A stretch of 11,426 bases of DNA from Rhodobacterales bacterium 34-62-10. GTDB taxonomy: Bacteria; Pseudomonadota; Alphaproteobacteria; Rhodobacterales; Rhodobacteraceae. The position numbers and the translations under genes are program-made. A model generated the notes under the pieces. That model was not told the origin of the DNA. It saw only the letters and a list, made by a program, of their open reading frames with translations, and searched no databases. Positions 6,113 through 11,426 of the stretch are shown piece after piece. The stretch is from positions 1 through 11,426 of the forward strand of contig NCJR01000034.1 of NCBI GenBank assembly GCA_002282555.1. Reading direction: 5' to 3'. Positions within the stretch are counted from its first letter, which is position 1; every line of letters begins with the position of its first letter.

Positions 6113-6145
6113 CAGTTTTATCTCAGGGTAAAATCGAAACGCCAT

Positions 6146-6155
6146 AAAAAGGAGG
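6146..6155 (+). promoter_or_regulatory. Shine-Dalgarno that fixes a GTG start
   Basis: AAAAAGGAGG ends 5 nt before GTG 6161. No in-frame ATG lies near it, and the first downstream ATG would fall inside the signal peptide, so the GTG codon is taken as the start of the gamma-glutamyltransferase. Confidence 0.75.
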
Positions 6156-6160
6156 CTGTC

Positions 6161-7909
6161 GTGAAACATCTTGTTCTGACACTGGTTGCGGTTTGCGGCT
6201 TTGCAACTATGGCGCCGGCGCAGCAGACGGCGGATGCGGTGGCACCCGAGGCGGCGAGTGCCCGGGACAAGGCTGAGGGGCGGCCGGTTCTGGCGCAGGA
6301 CTGGATGGTTGTCGCGGCGCATCCGCTGGCGTCACAGGCAGGGGCGGACGTTTTGGCGACAGGTGGCACGGCGGCCGATGCGATGGTCGCAGTGCAGGCA
6401 GTATTGGGTCTGGTCGAGCCGCAATCATCGGGTCTTGGGGGCGGGGCATTCCTTGTCTGGTATGATGCGGGCACTGGCGAGCTGACCACACTTGATGGGC
6501 GCGAGACCGCCCCCCTGGCGGCAACGCCGCGTCTGTTTCAGGATGCCGCAGGCGAGCCGCTGAAGTTTTTTGAGGCTGTCGTCGGCGGGCGCAGCGTCGG
6601 CACGCCCGGCACTCCGGCCTTGATGGCCGAGGCGCATCGCCGCTGGGGGCGCAACGATTGGGCGGGGCTTCTGGAGCCCGCGATCCGGCTGGCCGAGGAT
6701 GGTTTTACCGTCTCGCCGCGCTTGGCCACGCTGGTGGCGGGCGATGCGGAACGGCTGGCAATACATCCCGACACCGCAGCCTATTTCCTGCCGGGCGGCA
6801 AGCCCTTGGTTGAGGGTGATACCCTGCGCAATCCGGCCTATGCCGCGACCCTGCGGGTTCTGGCGGAACAGGGCGCAGACGGGTTTTATACCGGGCCTAT
6901 TGCCGAAAAGATCGTCGCAGCGGTGAAGGGCGCGGCAGGTAATCCCGGTGTTCTGGAACCCGTTGATCTGGCGATCTACCGCGTCAAGGAGCGCGCCCCG
7001 GTTTGTGCGCCCTATAGATTATGGCAGGTCTGCGGGATGGGGCCGCCGTCCTCGGGGGCGCTGGCGATAGGGCAGGTTCTGGGCATGGTGCAGGACCATG
7101 ATCTGACGGCGCTTGGCCCCGACAATCCAGAAAGCTGGCGCTTGATTGGCGATGCCAGCCGCTTGGCCTTTGCCGACCGGGGCCGCTATGTCGCCGACAC
7201 GGATTTCGTGCCCGTTCCGGTGCAGGGGATGCTTGATCCATCCTATCTGCAAGGGCGGGCGATCCTGCTGGCGGGGGACGATGCCTTGCCAGAGGTGACG
7301 GCTGGCACGCCTGAGTTCGATCACTCGCTGCTTTGGGCGGATGGTGTCACGTTGGAGCAACCCTCGACCACCCATATTTCGATCGTGGATCGCTATGGCA
7401 ATGTGCTCTCCATGACCTCGACCATCGAAAATGCTTTCGGGTCGCGCGTCATGGCGGGCGGGTTCTTGTTGAACAACGAACTGACGGATTTTTCCTTCCG
7501 CAGTCATGACGGCGGCGTGCCGATTGCCAACCGGGTGGAGCCGGGGAAACGCCCGCGCAGTTCCATGGCCCCGACCATCGTGCTGCGCGATGGTGTGCCC
7601 GTTCTGGCGATTGGCAGCCCCGGTGGAAGTTCGATCATCGGCTATGTGACGCAGGCCCTGATCGCGCATCTGGACTGGGGCATGGATGTGCAGCAAGCGG
7701 TCAGCATGGGGCACGCGTTGAACCGCTTCGGCACCTATGACCTTGAGGAAGGCACCGAAGCTGCAGCACTGGCCGCCCCATTGCAGGCGATGGGCTATGA
7801 GGTGAAGATCGGCGCGCAGACATCGGGTCTGCATGCGATTGCCATCACAGCGGATGGCTTGCAGGGCGGTGCCGATCCCCGGCGTGAAGGTGTGGCACTG
7901 GGCGAATAG
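6161..7909 (+). CDS. ggt: Gamma-glutamyltransferase (glutathione hydrolase), periplasmic
   Basis: A 582-residue proenzyme of the Ntn-hydrolase type, matching the usual bacterial length of about 570-590. It cleaves gamma-glutamyl bonds of glutathione and related amides, or transfers the glutamyl group to amino acids. A signal peptide with hydrophobic core at 4-19 and likely cleavage at APA-QQ (20/21) puts it in the periplasm. Substrate-binding R114 is in LDGRETAP, with the family's LGGGAFLV segment just before. Self-processing should occur before T403 in PSTTHISIVD, giving a large subunit of about 380 residues and a small one of 180. The small subunit keeps N424 in STIENAFG, D443 in ELTDFSF, RSSMAPTIV (466-474) and the oxyanion segment SPGGSS (486-491). 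The start is GTG with a strong ribosome site. The gene stands alone, with 127 nt before the next gene. All key residues I can check are present, so it should be active. Confidence 0.95.
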   Translation: MKHLVLTLVAVCGFATMAPAQQTADAVAPEAASARDKAEGRPVLAQDWMVVAAHPLASQAGADVLATGGTAADAMVAVQAVLGLVEPQSSGLGGGAFLVWYDAGTGELTTLDGRETAPLAATPRLFQDAAGEPLKFFEAVVGGRSVGTPGTPALMAEAHRRWGRNDWAGLLEPAIRLAEDGFTVSPRLATLVAGDAERLAIHPDTAAYFLPGGKPLVEGDTLRNPAYAATLRVLAEQGADGFYTGPIAEKIVAAVKGAAGNPGVLEPVDLAIYRVKERAPVCAPYRLWQVCGMGPPSSGALAIGQVLGMVQDHDLTALGPDNPESWRLIGDASRLAFADRGRYVADTDFVPVPVQGMLDPSYLQGRAILLAGDDALPEVTAGTPEFDHSLLWADGVTLEQPSTTHISIVDRYGNVLSMTSTIENAFGSRVMAGGFLLNNELTDFSFRSHDGGVPIANRVEPGKRPRSSMAPTIVLRDGVPVLAIGSPGGSSIIGYVTQALIAHLDWGMDVQQAVSMGHALNRFGTYDLEEGTEAAALAAPLQAMGYEVKIGAQTSGLHAIAITADGLQGGADPRREGVALGE

Positions 7910-7912
7910 GCC

Positions 7913-7948
7913 GCGCCGCGCGTCGCTTTCCTGCGCCGCGTCGCTTTC
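7913..7948. repeat. Short tandem duplication after ggt
   Basis: GCGTCGCTTTC occurs at 7920-7930 and again at 7938-7948, and each copy is preceded by a GCGCCGC-type run (7913-7919 and 7933-7939). This makes two near-identical units with an 18-nt period, directly after the ggt stop. It is probably replication slippage; no function is apparent. Confidence 0.6.
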
Positions 7949-8036
7949 AGACAGGATTGCGTCGGCTGGTTCACTCGCGCATTTCTGTGGCTGCTATTGA
8001 TCGGCCAACGCTTGATCCAAGGGAGTCGCAGGCACC

Positions 8037-10541
8037 ATGAAAACACATGTCAAAGCTCTGGTCGTCGGTGGTGGCGCGGTGGGCACATCGATTGCCTATC
8101 ATCTGGCGCGTGCCGGGTGGCAGGATGTGATGCTGCTGGAACGTGACGAACTGACCTCCGGCTCTACCTGGCATGCGGCGGGCCTTCTGCCGCTGTTCAA
8201 CATGTCCTTCGCGACCACGCATATCCACAAATATTCGGTCGAATTCTACAAATCGCTGGAGGCCGAAACCGGGCTGAATGCGGGCTTTTCCGTCGTCGGC
8301 AACCTGCGCATGGCACAGACGCAGGCGCGGATGGACGAATACATGGTCTATGCCACCACGGCGGAAACCTGCGGCGTTCCCTATGAATGGATGACGCCCG
8401 CCCAGATCAAGGACCGTTGGCCCTTGGTGCGGACCGAGGATTTGAAGGGCGCGATCTACCACCCCACGGATGGCTATATCAATCCGGCTGACGTGACGAT
8501 GGCCATGGCCAAAGGCGCGCGTCAGCGCGGCGTGATGATCGAGCGGAAATGGCAGGCCGATGCCTATCACTGGACCGGGTCCGAGTGGCAGGTGACCTGC
8601 ACCAAGATGGTGGAAAAGGGCGGCAATTTGGTGCCCTCGGACGAGCGGATCGTCATCACCGCCGAACATGTCGTGACCGCCACGGGCAACCACGCACAGC
8701 GCACGGCGCGGCTGTTGGGGATCAAGTCGCCCGCGATTCCAGTCGAGCATCAGTTCATCGTCACCGAGCCTGATCCCGCACTGGTCGCCTATCGCAAGGC
8801 GGGCGGGATGGAGCATCCGGTGCTGCGCGATGCCGATGCCAAATGGTATGTGCGGGAGGAGCGCGGCGGCTGGATTCTTGGCCCCTATGAGCGCAATGCG
8901 CCCGCGCGGTTCGAATTCGGCGTGCCCGACAGCTTCCGCGCCGATCTCTTCCCGCTGGACCTGGAGCGGATCGAAGAGGAATATATGTCGATGATCCACC
9001 GTATTCCGTCGTCGGAATCCGTGGGCCTCAAGGACGATTTCAACGGCCCGATCTGCTACACGCCCGATGGCAACCCGCTGGTCGGCCCCGCACCCGGTCT
9101 GCGCAACATGTGGCTGGCCGAAGGCTTCAGCTTTGGCATCACCGCCGCTGGCGGCACCGGCTATTATCTGGCGCAGATGATGGTTGAGGGCGAGGCCGAG
9201 ATCGACATGGCCGCCCTTGATCCCAAGCGTTACGGCAGTTGGATGACCACCGAATATGCCGCGCGCAAGAATGAGGAATGCTATGAGCATGTCTTCATCC
9301 TGCATCACCCGGATGAAGAGCGTGAAGCCTGCCGCCCGCTGCGGACGGCCCCCGCCTATGACCGCCAGAAGGCGCGAGGCGCGCAGTTTGGCCATGTGAA
9401 CGGCTGGGAACGGCCCAACTACTATGGTCCGCAGGATGCGCCTGAGAGTTTTGACCATGACGCCCGGTCATTCCGGCGTGGCGGCTGGTGGCAATATGCT
9501 GTTGAGGAAGCCAAGGCGATCCGCGACGGCGTGGGCCTGATCGACGCCACCGCCTTTACCAAACATATCGTCAAAGGTCCCGGTGCGACGCAGTTTCTGG
9601 ATTGGTTCACCTGCAACAAACTGCCCAAGGTGGGTCGGATCAACCTGACCTATGCACTGACAGATCACGGCACCACACGTACCGAATACACGATCGTACG
9701 TCTGACCGAAGATGAGTATTATCTGGTCAGTGCCGGGGCATGGACCGACTATGACGGGGATTTCCTGCGCAAATCCGCCGCCGATAAGATGGGCGATTTC
9801 GGCTATATCGAGATCCAGAACGTCACCACCCAATGGGGCGTCTTTGCTATCGCCGGGCCGAAATCCCGTGATGTGCTGAAGGCGGTGATCAAGGATGCTG
9901 ATCCCGAAACCGCGCTGTCAAACAAGCGATTCCCGTGGCTGAGTGCGCGGCAGATTGAGCTGGGCATGTGCCCGGTCAATGCGATCCGTGTGGCCTATAC
10001 CGGTGAACTGGGCTGGGAATTGCACCATCCGATCGAAATGCAGAACTACCTGTTCGATCTGCTGGAAAAGGCGGGCGCAGACCATGGCATGAAGCTGGTG
10101 GGCGCACGGGCGCAGAACTGGCTGCGGCAGGAGAAATCCTATCGCGCTTTTGGCAACGAGCTCGGTCGCGACGCCACGCCTTTGGAGGCTGATCTGCCGC
10201 GTTTCGTGGACCTGTCCAAAGACTTCCGGGGCAAGGCCGCGATGGAGGCCTTGGGCATCCGCTCCAAATGCGTGACGATCCTTGTGGATGGCCCGGCAGA
10301 TGCCGATCCGTGGGGACGTGAGGCGCTTTACACGGTGGATGGCAGCCGCGTCGGGCGCCTGACGTCGGGCGGGTATTCGGTGCATTTCGGCCAAAGCATC
10401 GGGATGGGCTATGTCCGCCCCGATCTGGCGATGCCGGGTACCGCGCTGAAGGTCAAGATGTTCGACCAGCTTTGGGATGCGCGTGTGGTTGAGGACAGCC
10501 CCTATGATCCGGCCAACGCCACGATCCGGAAGGATGCATAA
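8037..10541 (+). CDS. Dimethylglycine dehydrogenase-like FAD oxidoreductase with GcvT folate domain
   Basis: An 834-residue two-module flavoprotein of the dimethylglycine/sarcosine dehydrogenase family. These enzymes oxidatively demethylate N-methyl amines and, where folate binds, pass the C1 unit to tetrahydrofolate. The N-terminal DAO module (about 5-375) has the Rossmann motif VVGGGAVGTSIAYHL, E35 ending the second strand, and SGSTWHAAGL, in which H46 corresponds to the histidine that attaches FAD covalently in dimethylglycine dehydrogenase. A central FAO_M-type linker (about 380-435) leads to a GcvT domain (about 440-720, with YTGELGWEL at 654-662) and a GcvT C-terminal barrel (about 741-825). 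In the folate site the usual GG-x-x-D reads G545-T-T-R-T-E550. Length is normal for the family. It lacks a signal peptide and is cytosolic. A GGGAG site lies about 12 nt before ATG 8037. The substrate (dimethylglycine, sarcosine or another betaine-derived amine) cannot be fixed from sequence alone. Confidence 0.9.
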   Translation: MKTHVKALVVGGGAVGTSIAYHLARAGWQDVMLLERDELTSGSTWHAAGLLPLFNMSFATTHIHKYSVEFYKSLEAETGLNAGFSVVGNLRMAQTQARMDEYMVYATTAETCGVPYEWMTPAQIKDRWPLVRTEDLKGAIYHPTDGYINPADVTMAMAKGARQRGVMIERKWQADAYHWTGSEWQVTCTKMVEKGGNLVPSDERIVITAEHVVTATGNHAQRTARLLGIKSPAIPVEHQFIVTEPDPALVAYRKAGGMEHPVLRDADAKWYVREERGGWILGPYERNAPARFEFGVPDSFRADLFPLDLERIEEEYMSMIHRIPSSESVGLKDDFNGPICYTPDGNPLVGPAPGLRNMWLAEGFSFGITAAGGTGYYLAQMMVEGEAEIDMAALDPKRYGSWMTTEYAARKNEECYEHVFILHHPDEEREACRPLRTAPAYDRQKARGAQFGHVNGWERPNYYGPQDAPESFDHDARSFRRGGWWQYAVEEAKAIRDGVGLIDATAFTKHIVKGPGATQFLDWFTCNKLPKVGRINLTYALTDHGTTRTEYTIVRLTEDEYYLVSAGAWTDYDGDFLRKSAADKMGDFGYIEIQNVTTQWGVFAIAGPKSRDVLKAVIKDADPETALSNKRFPWLSARQIELGMCPVNAIRVAYTGELGWELHHPIEMQNYLFDLLEKAGADHGMKLVGARAQNWLRQEKSYRAFGNELGRDATPLEADLPRFVDLSKDFRGKAAMEALGIRSKCVTILVDGPADADPWGREALYTVDGSRVGRLTSGGYSVHFGQSIGMGYVRPDLAMPGTALKVKMFDQLWDARVVEDSPYDPANATIRKDA

Positions 10542-10548
10542 GCAATCC

Positions 10549-10570
10549 GGGGGCGTGGCGACACGCCCCC
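10549..10570. terminator. Strong hairpin between convergent genes
   Basis: GGGGGCGTG (10549-10557) and CACGCCCCC (10562-10570) make a perfect 9-bp stem closed by a GCGA (GNRA) tetraloop. It starts 7 nt after the flavoprotein stop and ends 9 nt before the stop of the convergent small gene, the position of a shared terminator. The tract after the stem is only moderately T-rich. Confidence 0.75.
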
Positions 10571-10579
10571 TCTGCTGTC

Positions 10580-10924
10580 TCAGTCCGCGGTGGCTGTCAT
10601 CTCGTCATAGCATTCCAGCGCTTTGGCGGCATACATCATCGACGGTCCGCCGCCCATTTGGATGGTCATGGCCAAAACGTCGCTGATCTCCTCGCGGCTG
10701 GCCCCGGCTCGGATCAGTGTTTCGACATGCAACACGATACAAGCCTCGCAGCGGGTGGCGATGGCGATGCCAAGGGCCACGAATTCCTTGGTCTTGAATT
10801 CCAGAACGCCGCCTTCCTTGACCGCTTTGCCCAAGCTGCCAAAGGCGCGGGTCGCGTCGGGGATGGCCTTGTTCAGCGCGCGTAACTGATCGCGGGTACT
10901 GTCGAGTTTTTCGTTCCACGTCAT
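10580..10924 (-). CDS. Carboxymuconolactone decarboxylase family (AhpD-like) protein
   Basis: A 114-residue protein of the small, all-helical AhpD/CMD fold. The redox motif is intact: C59-E-A-C62 followed by H66 (RCEACIVLH), with E47 in KTKEFVALGIA upstream, as in AhpD-like alkylhydroperoxidases. The pair of cysteines suggests thiol-based peroxide or redox activity rather than lactone decarboxylation; the physiological substrate is unknown. The methionine-rich stretch MTIQMGGGPSMMYAAKAL (86-103) is typical of the family. ATG 10924 is supported by AAGGA about 6 nt upstream. It follows the DUF938 methyltransferase on the same strand after 85 nt and may be co-transcribed with it. It converges on the flavoprotein gene, sharing the terminator hairpin. 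Confidence 0.9.
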   Translation of the reverse strand: MTWNEKLDSTRDQLRALNKAIPDATRAFGSLGKAVKEGGVLEFKTKEFVALGIAIATRCEACIVLHVETLIRAGASREEISDVLAMTIQMGGGPSMMYAAKALECYDEMTATAD

Positions 10925-11009
10925 GCCGGGTCCTTAGCCTTTGGTTGCGTCAGGCAAGGGAAGATCACAGCGGCACATTGCCCGCCTTGATCCTGATCAT
11001 AAAATCCGT
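10925..11009. other. Spacer between the DUF938 and AhpD-like genes
   Basis: The 85-nt spacer contains a short inverted repeat TGATC/GATCA around a 2-nt centre (10988-10999) just after the methyltransferase stop, and the AAGGA ribosome site of the next gene. No clear terminator or promoter is seen, which is compatible with read-through. Confidence 0.35.
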
Positions 11010-11426
11010 TCAGGGACGCCGCGCGACAAAGGCCAAGTTGTTGGCGGGCATTTCGACGACCTGTACCAGTTCCAGCCAATTTGTGTGAATCCAGTCGATC
11101 ACATCCCAATCGTCCTTGTACCCGATTTCAGGGTCTTGAGTGCGGAGCGAGGCGTGGAAGGCCGTGTCACCTTCCGATGTGGTTTCCCCATCGCGCAGGA
11201 ACGGCCCGTAGAGGATGAATCGTCCACCGGGGGCCAAAGCTTGGGCGACTTCGGCGATCAGGGTTTTCGCCTCAGCGTCGCTGATCAGATGCAGCAGATT
11301 CACCAGGACGATCAGGTCCTGCCCGGCGTGGCCCGCCCCCCAACCCGGCGCGGTGGCATCCAGCGGGATCGCAGGCCGCAGGTTCGGCAGGCCCGCAATA
11401 GCAGCATGGGCATCGACCGAAGCCCG
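11010..11426 (-). CDS. DUF938 class I SAM-dependent methyltransferase, N-terminus cut by window
   Basis: The last 138 or so residues of a DUF938 protein are visible; the frame is open through the window end, so the N-terminal third, including most of the SAM-binding GxGxG strand, lies outside. The visible part reads RASVDAHAAIAGLPNLRP, then DATAPGWGAGHAGQDL, IVLVNLLHLIS, APGGRFILYGPFLRDG, the TSEGDTAFHASLR segment, DPEIGYKDDWDV, and the ending MPANNLAFVARRP. This order is characteristic of the family. The GTG at 11303 is internal, not a start, because the conserved sequence continues upstream of it. The family has a methyltransferase fold, but its substrate is not established. The gene probably runs with the downstream AhpD-like gene. 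Confidence 0.92.
   Translation of the reverse strand, partial: RASVDAHAAIAGLPNLRPAIPLDATAPGWGAGHAGQDLIVLVNLLHLISDAEAKTLIAEVAQALAPGGRFILYGPFLRDGETTSEGDTAFHASLRTQDPEIGYKDDWDVIDWIHTNWLELVQVVEMPANNLAFVARRP

Noticed and set aside
7971..9458. 495-codon ORF on the minus strand
   Set aside because: It is antisense to the flavoprotein gene; its composition is typical of a high-GC shadow frame and no domain is recognisable.
1..11426. CRISPR arrays, insertion sequences, toxin-antitoxin or defence genes
   Set aside because: I looked for regular repeats, transposase motifs, terminal inverted repeats and typical small gene pairs and found none that hold up.

Overview
The window reads as a piece of alphaproteobacterial chromosome, most likely from the Rhodobacteraceae (roseobacter group). 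The basis is high-GC codon use, a tandem-SH3 protein divergent from a D-2-hydroxyacid dehydrogenase, an 834-residue dimethylglycine-dehydrogenase-type oxidoreductase and a DUF938 methyltransferase whose wording I recognise from that group. This assignment is by recognition, not by a database search.

Layout. (1) Positions 1-3809 hold a tightly overlapped + strand cassette: the C-terminal part of a flavin reductase, a hydantoin/Asp-Glu-type racemase, a cytosine-deaminase-clan amidohydrolase and a second amidohydrolase of the TRZ/ATZ type that has lost its usual HxH metal motif. All three junctions overlap by 1-4 nt. (2) About 400 nt follow without a convincing conventional gene, but with several hairpins and a 29-codon ORF behind a near-perfect Shine-Dalgarno. 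(3) A tRNA-Gln(UUG) lies on the - strand. (4) A secreted tandem-SH3 protein (-) is divergent from a D-2-hydroxyacid dehydrogenase (+). (5) A periplasmic gamma-glutamyltransferase (+) follows, preceded by a nested inverted repeat. (6) Next is the dimethylglycine dehydrogenase-like flavoprotein (+), ending in a strong hairpin. (7) Converging on it from the - strand are a small AhpD-like carboxymuconolactone decarboxylase family protein and a DUF938 methyltransferase cut by the window end.

How the genes may work together. The first cassette looks like part of a catabolic operon for a nitrogen-containing ring or amide. A flavin reductase would supply reduced flavin to a monooxygenase encoded upstream, outside the window, and racemase and amidohydrolases would process the opened product. 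The substrate cannot be read from the sequence. The cassette ends on the 3' side of a tRNA gene, a common place for acquired DNA, but I see no integrase or att duplication. From the SH3 gene onward the content looks like ordinary housekeeping and C1/nitrogen metabolism.

The points most worth checking are the altered metal site of the second amidohydrolase, the unknown substrate of the cassette, the missing catalytic glutamate in the hydroxyacid dehydrogenase, and the 29-codon ORF beside the tRNA. I do not see a complete, clearly novel system such as a defence island, CRISPR array or retroelement.
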